A stretch of DNA of 64,000 nt from Lentisphaerota bacterium (GCA_018676675.1 JABHEG010000223.1:1-64000); one strand, 5' to 3'; counted from the first letter of the stretch, positions 18,601-27,098 are shown. Made by a program: numbers and translations. Notes: generated by a model not told the origin, from the sequence alone.

Positions 18601-19983
18601 AACGAGAGGCACTCGACTCAAGTCCGAAGGGTGATCACCGGGGTAAAATCCCGGATCCCGGTCGCGATTTCGCCACAGCGGAGAGAACAGGTCCTGCGGA
18701 GCCTGGCAGAGGTTGAGACGGTCGCTGCTGCTGTGGGCGGACGGCAACAGGTGGACAGTCAGCCCCCCGGTGGCACGTCTACGGAGAGCGAGTTTCCGCA
18801 ACAACAAGACAGCGGACCATCCGTCGTTGACACGTCGATGCGGCAGATCGCGTCGCTCTACGACCGAGGTCAAGATGAGTTTGCGTATCTGAGGCTCGGG
18901 AGTGATCTGTGCTCAATCTACCGGCATCTGCTCTGCATCAACCCCGATGCGATCGGGCCCGTTCTCACGGCGCTCCGCGCCAGCCCCAGTGGATGTCTAG
19001 CAGGAGCTTGGCGTGATTTGGTCGGAGCGTGCGAGGAAGTGGGACTCACGGGAAAGGTCGTTTCAGGTGTGCTGGACCTATGGGAAGACGGCCTCGATCC
19101 CGAGGGGAAGTGTGTCGCAGCAGTCGCGTGTTGTGTCAGGGACGACACACCGGAAGGTGCTCTCTGCTCCTGGGCGTTCGAGGTCGCTCAGCCCCAGGCG
19201 TGCCCAGAACTCCGGGACAATTCCCAACGCGTGCTTGCTACGTTGGCTGCTTCCATATCAGAGACGCCGCGTGCCTGGAGCTGGACGTTGACTGCCCTAC
19301 ACAGCGGCGATCACGGTGATCGTACGACTGCTCTCAGGATCCTGGCGGATGGCCAGCTCTCCGCTGCCGGGCGAAGGGACCTCATTCCCGCTGCAATGGC
19401 TGAGTTCCGTGGGGGGGACACCGCGGCGGTGCCTTACGCTGCGCTCGCGCTCTGTCGGATCGGAGGTGTGAAAACAGCCGAACGGGAGGTAGTCCCCGCG
19501 CTCCTCCACAGGTTACCGACGAAGAACCGACAGGAACAGATACTCAGAATGCAGGTACTGCATGATGTGGTGAGTTCCTTCCGGGTGGAGCCGACGGTTG
19601 TGGTTCCCCCTGTGTGCCGTGTGCTCAAGCGCAAGATGGACTACACAGCCACATTTTTGGGACTGCAGATACTCCTCCACTACGCAGGAGTTCCGGAAGT
19701 GGGTTCGTCTGTCGTCAAGGCACTCGGTCGAGGCATTCGCCATGGCGACGCGGTCAGCTTGGCGGCTCAGTTGCGCAAACTGGAACCATACCGCATGTGC
19801 CCTGTTGTCCGCTGGGGGATGGTGCGGGCTCTCCTCTCCGGGGTCGCGGGGAAGGACCCGCGTGCGAAGGCCAACGGCAAGGCATTGCTTGCGCATCTTC
19901 TCAAGGGGCACCGCCTTTTGGGCCGGGGCCTGCGGACTCGCCTGGTCCCGTTGGCGGATCTATGCGCCCATCAGGACGTCTGA
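15622..19983 (+). CDS. Lon-type protease domain fused to a NACHT NTPase with HEAT-like sensor region
   Basis: A 1453-aa protein starting at a GTG with GAGGAGGG nine bases upstream. Residues 180-330 resemble the Lon (S16) protease domain: NGPSMGLAFAL with the presumed nucleophile S233, and VGELWAKLGAR with K283 as the presumed base; the Lon dyad has similar spacing. Residues 445-600 form a NACHT NTPase: Walker A APPGSGKSS (K456), Walker B LLLCLDGLDEAED near 540, and VVVTCRSAAF after it. The helical NACHT-associated part includes FAHPLIQDFLTA. Residues 750-1453 are helical and HEAT-like, a likely ligand sensor. By analogy with bacterial STAND immune proteins, binding of a trigger would assemble the NACHT part and activate the protease. 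It lacks the Lon AAA+ module, so it is not a housekeeping Lon. Confidence 0.72.
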   Translation: MPSLSWPYLPSPDEDDPKRSSRIWANGFCPIFFTRVTEAVQAPPGTEGMPPDRHDRLDLVGSILGRWTGWSAAEDLQAARAILRVARLVCDSGRVATEAGLEGILGRPTAGQERDTLRSLASSPTAPPLAEACIICLLVWDPKEADPASDGPRGVTAQLHVQLIPGRGETYPAVDRHWYLSTDESFDRALSHALAAVDACCGLALPRTHDMRWRLAVDPSLRITTFPELNGPSMGLAFALCAARVLSKHSAKPYAGLDLVQVATSASLDADGGLVPVGELWAKLGARARQLADYGQLRLLLVADRQDGIPSEFRDKGGGPFDVARATSLVHGIEVLEENSRSRQSVTAAMRRRCEQLEVAVTGERRLMSEAYLVLPLFEKVTGTASGGEADGERDASEGGTGFLSARRMSQEDAGRVPPGASDPRYVRRSVRELLRQDGRSAPARVAVIAPPGSGKSSFLQHVVLENSTDSESPGTDGRRRIPVILALGNCRGEFRTWEGTPPRLTRIAELLAATYQDVEYPPEPERWRQWLADGDLLLCLDGLDEAEDCIEMVRTGLMECANQCPVVVTCRSAAFERHQHVFHGFRKCFLGDLSDDQVAQYVENFTVGSRKERFAQVVMECLRSSPQLESLTTNPLLLSMLCSVAEAGRAGPNRTVTVTSLLDETLDVLIRRTKPHAHSMTQRTLRLGPDMKRMVAERVALKLSTDKAGARQLAFDRRRLQSAFTESLRELGGVDPRSVGEVANNLIVDATRNWLLRHDGRLYRFAHPLIQDFLTASAIARIADEEGWQAELPVGALSGNVLGVLDRKAWDPGWADTFRFIAGLLEPGVAVELIGFLADRRRDDVYRHRLAMAVTCLGEMRNPPDGLADRLTVAAFSFLYRHWLAGAIPSGVPHIAPLVEHFSPILSTMARLNRPYHGLPLVSWLCRKMAEGREKHPTGNGDPITPAYALVLMGMSTLMRPEVMAAFAEAMAGEDDERAPPVWLVFHNAMLMNERHSTQVRRVITGVKSRIPVAISPQRREQVLRSLAEVETVAAAVGGRQQVDSQPPGGTSTESEFPQQQDSGPSVVDTSMRQIASLYDRGQDEFAYLRLGSDLCSIYRHLLCINPDAIGPVLTALRASPSGCLAGAWRDLVGACEEVGLTGKVVSGVLDLWEDGLDPEGKCVAAVACCVRDDTPEGALCSWAFEVAQPQACPELRDNSQRVLATLAASISETPRAWSWTLTALHSGDHGDRTTALRILADGQLSAAGRRDLIPAAMAEFRGGDTAAVPYAALALCRIGGVKTAEREVVPALLHRLPTKNRQEQILRMQVLHDVVSSFRVEPTVVVPPVCRVLKRKMDYTATFLGLQILLHYAGVPEVGSSVVKALGRGIRHGDAVSLAAQLRKLEPYRMCPVVRWGMVRALLSGVAGKDPRAKANGKALLAHLLKGHRLLGRGLRTRLVPLADLCAHQDV

Positions 19984-20502
19984 GGCGCATTCCATTGGGG
20001 AACGCACGCCGCGTCGTATCGCGACCACTCCCGGCGCTGACGATTCTCGCAGTTTCGCGGCCTGCTGGTACTTCCGTGTCGCTTCGCCCCTCCATCACTC
20101 CTGGCCCTTAGCCCCCCTCCCGTTGACGCCTCTTTGCAGGTTGCGGCCTCCCGGCTGTTGACCTGATTTTCACCCTCTTCCCGGCACCGCGCTGTTGTGT
20201 CGTGTGCGCCGCACACGCCGAGCAGGTGCGCCACGGCCGTTCCGCACAGGTCACGCAATACGCAACGCCGCTTTGGGTGACGTCTTGCCATTGGGAAACA
20301 GTCCTGTATCGCTCCCCACTGCCATGACGGAACGGGCCTTTCGCGACAAGCATGCCACGTATTTTCCCGTCCTCAGGTAACACTCTGGCCAGGACTGACA
20401 GAAACATGCTGTGACGGTCACGACCCTGGTGTCGTGTCAGCCCCGGCGACGGATACCACTCGCTGGCGAGCGCAGAGCCAATCTCAGAGAGGAATGACAG
20501 AG
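19984..20502. other. Non-coding interval before the Ubl-like operon
   Basis: About 520 bases without a supported gene between the Lon-NACHT gene and the JAB gene. It is the longest gap in the island and the natural place for the promoter of the nine-gene operon that follows. TTGAC-like hexamers occur (for example around 20123 and 20158), but I cannot pair any of them with a convincing -10 element. Short open frames here look like noise. Confidence 0.4.
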
Positions 20503-21414
20503 ATGAGAGAACGACAGTTGGGGGCTCTGGCTGTGAGGTCGGGGGCATTTCTCCCCGAGGATCCCAACCCGGAAGGAGAACGGGACGCCCTGGGGGCATC
20601 ACCGCAGCGCACGCAGTCAGGGGACGCACATGAAAGAGGGCTCACCGTCCGGATCTTCGCCTCTGAACTGCAGGCCATGTGTCGCTGCGCCTCCGAGGCG
20701 GGCAATGTGGAGACGGGCGGGGAGGTGTACGGCTTTCTCACTCGCAGCGGAGACCCTGTCGTGTTTCTGGCCACGGGGCCCGGTGTGGGCGCAAGGCATG
20801 GCACGGCCCGATTCCAGCAGGACATCGACCATTTCCTTGAATGGAACAAACTCCTCTACGACCTCTTTAGCTGCGAGTTCCTGGGACGTTGGCACTGGCA
20901 TCACTCTCTCGGCGGAAGACTCCCAAGCCCCGTAGATCATGTAAGTGCCGCGTCAATCATCCGGCGCAATGAACTCGACAGATTCGTCGAGCTGATCCTC
21001 TCGGAGGACCGGATAGGGACAGAGACGCGCATCCGTGTCGACGGCCATGTCTACGAGGCCGGATGCCAGCTCCGTTCCCCGTTGAAGGTGATGTCCGGAA
21101 TCAGTCCCATTCGCCAACAACTACGGGAAGCGTCCGAATTGCCCAGTGCAGAAGGGCTCTCGTGGCAGTTCCCGCGAGACCAGATCGCGTTCACCGAAGC
21201 TGGCGGGTCCGACCGTAGGCACGCGGTTTCCGCGGTGGATGGCGAGCCGCATCAAGAAGCCCTGACGATGGTTGCTCGGGATGCCACCGTGGTACCCTCG
21301 AACGACCGGGCTCCGCCTGCCAGGCGGCAGTCGAGTGCGCTGCGGTCGCCTGCGTACCCGGACGGACGAACAGACAGCCGTACCTGCCGAGACGATGCCA
21401 GGGAAACCCCCTGA
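20503..21414 (+). CDS. JAB/MPN (JAMM) metallopeptidase, deubiquitinase-like
   Basis: A 303-aa protein; the ATG at 20503 has AGAGAGG ten bases upstream, and the in-frame GTG at 20434 and ATG at 20494 are less likely starts. The JAMM zinc site is complete: E70 in VETGGEVYGF, then H131 and H133 in RWHWHHSLGG, S142 and D145 in LPSPVDHVSA. The HxH-x8-SxxD spacing is that of JAB proteins found with bacterial E1/E2-like genes. Such enzymes cut a ubiquitin-like protein after a di-glycine, either to mature it or to remove it from targets. A 3' partner with a Gly-Gly tail lies two genes downstream. The last 100 residues are low-complexity and charged. Confidence 0.85.
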   Translation: MRERQLGALAVRSGAFLPEDPNPEGERDALGASPQRTQSGDAHERGLTVRIFASELQAMCRCASEAGNVETGGEVYGFLTRSGDPVVFLATGPGVGARHGTARFQQDIDHFLEWNKLLYDLFSCEFLGRWHWHHSLGGRLPSPVDHVSAASIIRRNELDRFVELILSEDRIGTETRIRVDGHVYEAGCQLRSPLKVMSGISPIRQQLREASELPSAEGLSWQFPRDQIAFTEAGGSDRRHAVSAVDGEPHQEALTMVARDATVVPSNDRAPPARRQSSALRSPAYPDGRTDSRTCRDDARETP

Positions 21415-21433
21415 ACGTGGAAGGAGCACCGAC

Positions 21434-21874
21434 ATGGAAGCCATCGGTCAAGACGTCCTGTTGATTCTGATCAACAAGAAGCTGCTCGAGCGGAAGTTCC
21501 CCGGAACCGTCTACGGGAAAGACAGAGAAGGCAGGCCCTGCTTCCAGGGAGCGTTTCGGAGCACTGCGGGGCTGGAGCTCTACACGCTTCGCCTTGTCCT
21601 TCCGTCGGGCTCTCCCACTGTGGCACCCCGCCTGTATGTCTGGGACCCGATCAAACTACCGATGCGTCAGGGGGGATTTCTGAATGACCACCCATCGCAG
21701 CATCGCTGGCACACCTGTCCAGCGGGACCGGAAGGGCGAGTCCAGATCTGCCACGCGTTGAGTTGGGATCCCTCTTATGCGTACGTCGAGGTGTTCCTGA
21801 AAGGGATTCTGTGGCTGGAGGCGTATCGAGCCCACCTGGATACGGGGAAGTCCATCTGTGACTACTTCCGGTAG
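21434..21874 (+). CDS. E2-like (UBC-fold) conjugating protein
   Basis: A 146-aa protein starting at the ATG at 21434 with AAGGAG nine bases upstream; the frame is open further up, but that part lies inside the JAB gene. The second half has the bacterial E2 pattern: VQICHALSWDPSY, with C106 as the likely catalytic cysteine, followed by the helix VEVFLKGILWLEAYRAHL. The preceding strand-rich part (YTLRLVLPSG, APRLYVWDP) fits the UBC core. Size matches a minimal E2. Its partners are the E1-like gene downstream and the JAB gene upstream. It would take a ubiquitin-like protein from the E1 and pass it to a target. Confidence 0.68.
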   Translation: MEAIGQDVLLILINKKLLERKFPGTVYGKDREGRPCFQGAFRSTAGLELYTLRLVLPSGSPTVAPRLYVWDPIKLPMRQGGFLNDHPSQHRWHTCPAGPEGRVQICHALSWDPSYAYVEVFLKGILWLEAYRAHLDTGKSICDYFR

Positions 21875-22094
21875 GCACGAAACGTCCACACGTGGTTGCT
21901 CCGGTCGAGGAGGCCTGCGTGGACGTGGACGGGCGTCCGAAGAGGATGCCAGCTCAGAAGAGACGCCACGCCCACACGATCTCCCAAAAGCAACGCGGCC
22001 GGTTCCGGTATCGTGGCCTCAGAGGTCCGGTGAGTTCTTTGGCGTCACGTGCATCAGACAGAACGAACGGGTGCTGACAGAAAGGAGACATCCA

Positions 22095-22283
22095 ATGGGC
22101 AGGGAGACAGAGAAGGTCAGGAGAGCGATGGAGGCAACAGCTCAAGGGAATGATGAGGGTACACAGTTCTTCTACGATGAGGAGAACCGGCGGCTTCGGG
22201 TAGAACCGCCTGGCAGCGCCGAATCCGACAGCGGTATGAAAATCACGGCGGACGACCTGATCGTCGGCGGCACCACCGACTGA
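22095..22283 (+). CDS. 62-aa protein with Gly-Gly tail, candidate ubiquitin-like modifier
   Basis: A short gene with a strong ribosome-binding site (AAAGGAG, seven bases before the ATG) between the E2-like and E1-like genes. The product has an acidic, helical N-terminal half, a short strand-like piece (QFFYDEENRRLRVEP), and ends ITADDLIVGGTTD, so Gly58-Gly59 is followed by a three-residue tail. Ubiquitin-like proteins end in Gly-Gly, often after a JAMM peptidase removes a short extension; the JAB gene in this operon could do so. Against this, 62 residues are few for a beta-grasp fold, and the N-terminal half looks disordered, more like Pup. It may also be an unrelated small partner. The 220 bases before it hold no other supported gene. 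Confidence 0.5.
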   Translation: MGRETEKVRRAMEATAQGNDEGTQFFYDEENRRLRVEPPGSAESDSGMKITADDLIVGGTTD

Positions 22284-22358
22284 ACCAGACTCCCGCCGAT
22301 CCTGGGCCGCCCCGGGAACGGGGACATTCGGAGACGCACTGGCCTGAAAGGGCTGAGC

Positions 22359-23717
22359 ATGCCAATGGAGGCGACGAGAAAAATGGTGGTACTGCCTGCA
22401 GAACTCACTCGTGAATCCCCGCCCGGGGGCCGGCAGCGGGAAATCCGGTTCTGCTGCTGGGACGGTGACGTTTACAACGCGTTCCTGGCGCAGACCGGAG
22501 ATGTGCCGGGGACAGTCCGCGGTTCCCTGTCATGGCTGGGACCGAGTGATGCGCTCGGGCCGGAAGAGGCGGGCACTCCCACTGACGCCGTCCGCGTACT
22601 TGCCATGCGAACAGAAGAAGAGAAAGGCCCTGGGTGTGCCGAGGACTCCGCTCCCGTCTTGCGGGCGTTCATTCGGGACGGGGGGACGTGGCATGAAGTG
22701 GCTACACAGGTGGTCGCCGCCGAGTCCGAGCTGTTTTCACGGTCCAGAGGCTTGCTCGAGAGCGACGCTCTGAGCGGCAAACTGGTGGCGCACTTCGGTC
22801 TCGGTTCCGTCGGAGCGTCAGTCGCGGTGTTGTTGGCTCAGTCGGGAGTCACTAACCACGCGGCGGTGGACGGGGACCGTCTTGAGGCGGGCAACATGGC
22901 ACGCCATGACGCGGGGCTCTCCCATGTCGGGCGTCTGAAGACTGACTACGTGGCCTACCGGATTCGGGAGAAGAACCCCTACGCACACGTCGAGAAGTAT
23001 GCGACTGCAATCACGGGAGAGAACCTGGAGGACTTCCGCTCCGTCGTCCGGCGCAGTTCGCTGGTGGTCTGCTCGATCGATGACCGTGAGGGGAAGCTCC
23101 TCGTCAACCGGCTGTGCCTGGAAGAGGGTAAGGTGTGCATCTTCGCCGGCGCGTTCCGACGGGCCTATGGGGGACAGGTCCTGCGGGTAATCCCCGGCGT
23201 CAGTTCGTGCTACCAGTGCTTCATCCGCCGGTTGCCGGAGGAAGCCGACGGGCTCAGCAGCTCCAGGCCGGGAGAGGGCCAGCACCAGCAGTACACGGAC
23301 CGGCCGACGACCATTGAGCCGGGACTGGCTGTCGACATCGCCCCGATCAACGCATTTGCCGCCAAGCTGTGCGTCCAAGAGCTGCTGCGAGGGAAAGAGA
23401 CGACGCTTCGTTCGCTCGACGAGGATCTGGTAGCGCACTGGTACCTGTACCTGAACCGCCGGGAGACTGACACGCAGTACGAGCAGCTCCGGCCGCTCGG
23501 TTTCGGCCTGGATGGTCTGCGCATTCTCCGCTGGTACGGCGTGTCCGCCGAGCGGGATCCGCGCTGTCAGGCCTGTGGTGACTACTTGAGTATCCTCGCG
23601 GGGGAGCATGGCATTGACCTGGCTGAGTTGCAGGACACCGAAAAGGCAGACTTGCCCGGCCTTCTGGATGAGCCCGCGAACGATCTCCCCGGAACGAGTG
23701 ACAGAGCGATGGGATAA
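22359..23717 (+). CDS. E1-like adenylating enzyme (ThiF/MoeB/UBA superfamily)
   Basis: A 452-aa protein. The nucleotide-binding motif FGLGSVGASVAVLLAQSGV spans about residues 146-164, followed by the conserved acidic residue D171 in VDGDRLEAGNMARH. Two CxxC pairs (C284/C287 and C403/C406) form the usual zinc site. E1-like enzymes adenylate the C-terminal glycine of a ubiquitin-like protein and pass it on as a thioester. The first 130 residues form an extra domain that ThiF and MoeB lack, perhaps for binding the E2 or the modifier. I see no obvious cysteine in the crossover loop (around DRPTTIEPGLA), so the thioester site, if used, is unclear. ATGs at 22365 and 22383 are alternative starts. 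Confidence 0.85.
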   Translation: MPMEATRKMVVLPAELTRESPPGGRQREIRFCCWDGDVYNAFLAQTGDVPGTVRGSLSWLGPSDALGPEEAGTPTDAVRVLAMRTEEEKGPGCAEDSAPVLRAFIRDGGTWHEVATQVVAAESELFSRSRGLLESDALSGKLVAHFGLGSVGASVAVLLAQSGVTNHAAVDGDRLEAGNMARHDAGLSHVGRLKTDYVAYRIREKNPYAHVEKYATAITGENLEDFRSVVRRSSLVVCSIDDREGKLLVNRLCLEEGKVCIFAGAFRRAYGGQVLRVIPGVSSCYQCFIRRLPEEADGLSSSRPGEGQHQQYTDRPTTIEPGLAVDIAPINAFAAKLCVQELLRGKETTLRSLDEDLVAHWYLYLNRRETDTQYEQLRPLGFGLDGLRILRWYGVSAERDPRCQACGDYLSILAGEHGIDLAELQDTEKADLPGLLDEPANDLPGTSDRAMG

Positions 23718-23727
23718 GGACGGACAG

Positions 23728-26553
23728 ATGACCTCCACTGAAGAGAAGCAATTCACTAAGGCGTACCGCGTTCTTGAGATCACGGATCCCCGATACCACG
23801 GCTACGCGACCGTGCCGAATGGTGGTGCCCGGGATGTCGCTTGGAGGGCGTGGGAACACCTGCTCAGGTTCGCCGCCGAGATGCCTCCAGGGGCAGTATC
23901 GGTATCGCTTCGTTACGTGTTTCTCCCCGAAGCCGGACGAGAGCATCCCCAGCTGCGTTTACAGCTCTCCATCGTCGTTCGGGCGGACGAACGGAGCGCA
24001 GGTCTAGCGACGACGTCTCTCATTGAACACTCGCCGTTGGGGGAACTCTATCTGCTTCAGGAGGCCGAGCCGCCAACGTTGCCGTGGCGTGATCTTCGCA
24101 GTGTATGTCACATCCACCGGCGCGACGCGGCCATCGCTCCCCTGCTGTCGCATGAATGGAACCCGGAAATCCCAGAGGCCTACTTCAGCTGCGACCAGTT
24201 TACGGCTCGACGCGAGAACGACTATCTGCTTATGGACCAGGTGGGGGGAGCCCTGCTGCGACCAGTCGTCGTCGATATCTGCGCTGAACCGATGTGTGGC
24301 AAAGCGTTGCGCCGAGCCCATGTCGCCTATGGGGCGCGTCTGAGAGCGATCAACCAAACGTGGTGCCGTGAGGACGGGGAGGACGCCCTGCCTCTCTTCG
24401 GAGACAGCGAGGAGGCATGGCCAGGGCGGCGCCGGGAGAACGTGCTCAAGCCATACCGTCGCCCGGACCCCATGGCGGACGAGATCAGCCGCCGGCAACG
24501 GCGTTTTGGAGAGACGCTCGAGCAGCCGAGACTGCGTTGGCACGCAGTTGCACTGGCGACGGACGAGGCATCGAGCCGTCTCGTGGGCTCTACCGTGGCC
24601 GAATGTGCTTTCAGTGAGGGGACCTACCAGCTTTCTGTGCACAGTGATGCCCAAACGCTCGAGCGACTTCGTGATGCCGTTCAGCGGTGTAGACCGCTCG
24701 ACAGCCGGGTCGCTCCCGTGCTTCTGCTCAGCTCGGAAGCGGCAGGTACCACGGACCTGAGTGGGCTTTGCCATACAGCGACAGCGGACGAACTCCAGGG
24801 ACTTTTCAGGCTCCCGGTCGGCGGAACTCGTTCGCCGCAGTGCATCCGAATGAAAACGGATCCTCCTATCGCGGGTGCGGACGACAAGATCGTGTTGGGA
24901 CACGTAGATGGCCATCCAGTTGGTGGCCGGCAGAGGGATGCGACTGCGTGGCCGGCAGGCATCCCGTCGGCGGTCCTGACCAAGCACGTGTTTGTCTCTG
25001 GCATGCCGGGAAGCGGCAAGACCACGGCGCTGATGAACCTGATGATCGAACTCCACAAGCGAGGCATTCCCTTCCTGACCATTGAATGCAGCAAACGGGA
25101 CTTCCGGGCGCTGACGAAGCTGGCAAGAAAAGGCGATGCCGAGAGCCTGTCGCTTGCTCAGGACCTGCAGGTCTACACTCTGGGGAAAGAGGACGTCTCG
25201 CCATTCCGGATGAACCCCCTTGCTCTGGCGTCCGACGTAACTCTCCCCGAGCACCTCGACTCCGTCCTCGCGTGCTTCTACGCCGCGATGCCTCTGTCCG
25301 GGCCACTTCCGGCCGTGCTGGGCGAGGCGCTGGAACTGGTTTACGAGGGACAAGAGAATGGCGATCCCCCGCCAGTCATGGCAGACCTTGTCAAGGCCGC
25401 AGAAGAGGTCCTGAAATCGAAAGGCTACTCGCCAGACGTGGAATCGGACATCCGTGCCGCGATCGAGGTTCGGCTCACGGTGCTGGTGTGTCGCAGCATG
25501 GGGAAGATCCTGCAAAGCCCGTCCGCAGTGCCTGCCGTTGAGGCCCTGCTGTCGGGATACAGCGTCATTGAGCTCGACAGGCTGCCCGTCGATCAGAAGT
25601 GCTTGACTTCACTCTTCCTGCTCAAGGCCATCCTCGATGAGGTGCGGTCGCTGCCTCCGCACGCCGACGGATTACGCTTCGTGGTTCTCATCGACGAGGC
25701 GCACAACGTCGTGGGCTCGACCAGCTCGTCTGTTCGATCAGAAGACCTGGCTGATCCCGGTTCCCACGCATCTGAGTACGTCTGTCGGATGCTCGCGGAG
25801 CTGCGGGGGTTGGGTGTCGGCATCGTCATCAGTGACCAGCTGCCAACGGCTGTTGCTTCTGAGGTGGTCAAGCAAACCGGAACGAAATTGGCCTTCCGCC
25901 AGGTCGATTTGACCGACCGGGAGATCATCAGCCGGGCGATGCTGCTGACTCAGGTCGAGGAGGAGGATCTGGCCCGGCTGCGCCCAGGGGAGGCCTTCTT
26001 CTTCACAGAGGGACTCTACGCGCCACTTCGGATCAGGACGGTCAATCTCCACCAGGACCTGGATCTGGCCCCACCGTCCGACTGCGAACTCGGCAGGATC
26101 ATCAGGCGTGAACCGTGGTTCAAGGCCAACGCCACGGCCTTGGGCGCTCTCGAGTTCACCTTTGCCAGTGGGCAGAGCGACATCTTCGACGGCGAGAGGG
26201 CCAACATCGCCGCGAAGGCCGCCCGACTTCTCTCTTGTCTACTGAGCGCCAAAGCGACCAACGACGACGCAGCAAGACAGCGCAAGTTGGTAGCGCTGCA
26301 CGCGGAAGTCTGCCCGCTGCAGGAACGCCTCAGATCCCTTTCCAGAGGGTTCCGCAGAACCGTCCTCCCCTCAGTGGAACGCTACTCCCGCCAGGCTGAG
26401 CACGACCATCCCTGGCCTCCAGAACTGATCGACGCCTGGGGGGAATTTGCCCGCCGCGTCCACGACGTCACGCTTGCCGACACCGAGAGACTCTTGGGCC
26501 TTCTGGGTCGTGTGGTAACAGAATGCGGCGCATCGAGGAATACACGGGTATGA
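23728..26553 (+). CDS. HerA/FtsK-superfamily ATPase
   Basis: A 941-aa protein from the ATG at 23728 with AAGGA upstream, 10 bases after the E1-like gene. The Walker A motif SGMPGSGKTTALM is near residue 428 and the Walker B motif VVLIDEAHNVVG near residue 652, with a later SDQLPTAVASEVVKQTGTKLAF block typical of HerA-type motors (sensor and arginine-finger region). The first 420 residues carry no known motif. HerA/FtsK motors move DNA or protein through a central pore as hexamers. In this operon the motor could act on modified proteins or on DNA; neither is shown by the sequence. It has one ATPase domain, so it is not a multi-domain EssC-type secretion ATPase. Confidence 0.78.
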   Translation: MTSTEEKQFTKAYRVLEITDPRYHGYATVPNGGARDVAWRAWEHLLRFAAEMPPGAVSVSLRYVFLPEAGREHPQLRLQLSIVVRADERSAGLATTSLIEHSPLGELYLLQEAEPPTLPWRDLRSVCHIHRRDAAIAPLLSHEWNPEIPEAYFSCDQFTARRENDYLLMDQVGGALLRPVVVDICAEPMCGKALRRAHVAYGARLRAINQTWCREDGEDALPLFGDSEEAWPGRRRENVLKPYRRPDPMADEISRRQRRFGETLEQPRLRWHAVALATDEASSRLVGSTVAECAFSEGTYQLSVHSDAQTLERLRDAVQRCRPLDSRVAPVLLLSSEAAGTTDLSGLCHTATADELQGLFRLPVGGTRSPQCIRMKTDPPIAGADDKIVLGHVDGHPVGGRQRDATAWPAGIPSAVLTKHVFVSGMPGSGKTTALMNLMIELHKRGIPFLTIECSKRDFRALTKLARKGDAESLSLAQDLQVYTLGKEDVSPFRMNPLALASDVTLPEHLDSVLACFYAAMPLSGPLPAVLGEALELVYEGQENGDPPPVMADLVKAAEEVLKSKGYSPDVESDIRAAIEVRLTVLVCRSMGKILQSPSAVPAVEALLSGYSVIELDRLPVDQKCLTSLFLLKAILDEVRSLPPHADGLRFVVLIDEAHNVVGSTSSSVRSEDLADPGSHASEYVCRMLAELRGLGVGIVISDQLPTAVASEVVKQTGTKLAFRQVDLTDREIISRAMLLTQVEEEDLARLRPGEAFFFTEGLYAPLRIRTVNLHQDLDLAPPSDCELGRIIRREPWFKANATALGALEFTFASGQSDIFDGERANIAAKAARLLSCLLSAKATNDDAARQRKLVALHAEVCPLQERLRSLSRGFRRTVLPSVERYSRQAEHDHPWPPELIDAWGEFARRVHDVTLADTERLLGLLGRVVTECGASRNTRV

Positions 26554-26569
26554 ATAGGAGGACAGAACA

Positions 26570-27094
26570 ATGAGCAGGCGACGTGGCGAATCAACAAGCA
26601 GGGATGACATCCGTGAGACGGTGGACAGGACCGAGGAAGACCTCGACAGCCGCGGAACGGAGCTGGAAGTACTTAAGGTGGACGTTGAGACGGTCCGGAA
26701 CGCCGTAGAGAGAATCAACTGGGGTGGGACATCCGATGCGGTCGAGATCATGGAAAGCGCTGTGGACGGTGCCGAACAGGCGGTCATCGATACGCACGGC
26801 CGCCAGACGGCGGAATTGGACGAGGTCCAGGCAGAGAACGCTGAACACGGAGATGAGCTGGGCGAGCGATCGGATGTGGACAGGGAGGATGCCGATCACA
26901 TCTCAGACACGGCCGGGGGGGTATCCACACAGGAGAGCGTCAACGAACTGACAAGGGCGAGGGACGCCGTGCTGCAGGACATCGATTTCCTGCTCGAACA
27001 GATCGATCGTGCGCAGACTGCGGGGGAGCGCAGTCAGGAGCTCCAGGACATTGTTGACCAGGCGGTGGGGGCCAGCGGAAGAAACGTGAGGTGA
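26570..27094 (+). CDS. Acidic helical protein with a WxG-like motif
   Basis: A 174-aa protein preceded by GGAGGA eight bases upstream. It is strongly acidic and almost entirely helical, with two long helical stretches separated by W51-G52-G53 near the first third, which recalls the hairpin of WXG100 proteins. It has no cysteines and no signal peptide. I do not recognise the family. The operon also holds a HerA/FtsK ATPase, so a substrate or adaptor role is possible, but the protein is longer than a normal WXG100 protein. Confidence 0.55.
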   Translation: MSRRRGESTSRDDIRETVDRTEEDLDSRGTELEVLKVDVETVRNAVERINWGGTSDAVEIMESAVDGAEQAVIDTHGRQTAELDEVQAENAEHGDELGERSDVDREDADHISDTAGGVSTQESVNELTRARDAVLQDIDFLLEQIDRAQTAGERSQELQDIVDQAVGASGRNVR

Positions 27095-27098
27095 AGTC

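Noticed and set aside
15622..19983. Assignment of the NACHT protein to a named Avs type
   Set aside because: The NTPase is of NACHT type, but the N-terminus and sensor match none of the Avs families that I can recall, so no name is given.
21892..22077. Small open frame between the E2-like gene and the 62-aa gene
   Set aside because: GTG start without ribosome-binding site and a basic, low-complexity product.
24004..25515. Long minus-strand open frame (503 codons)
   Set aside because: It lies opposite the HerA-type ATPase gene in a GC-rich region, has no motif and no ribosome-binding site, and its composition is that of an antisense shadow.
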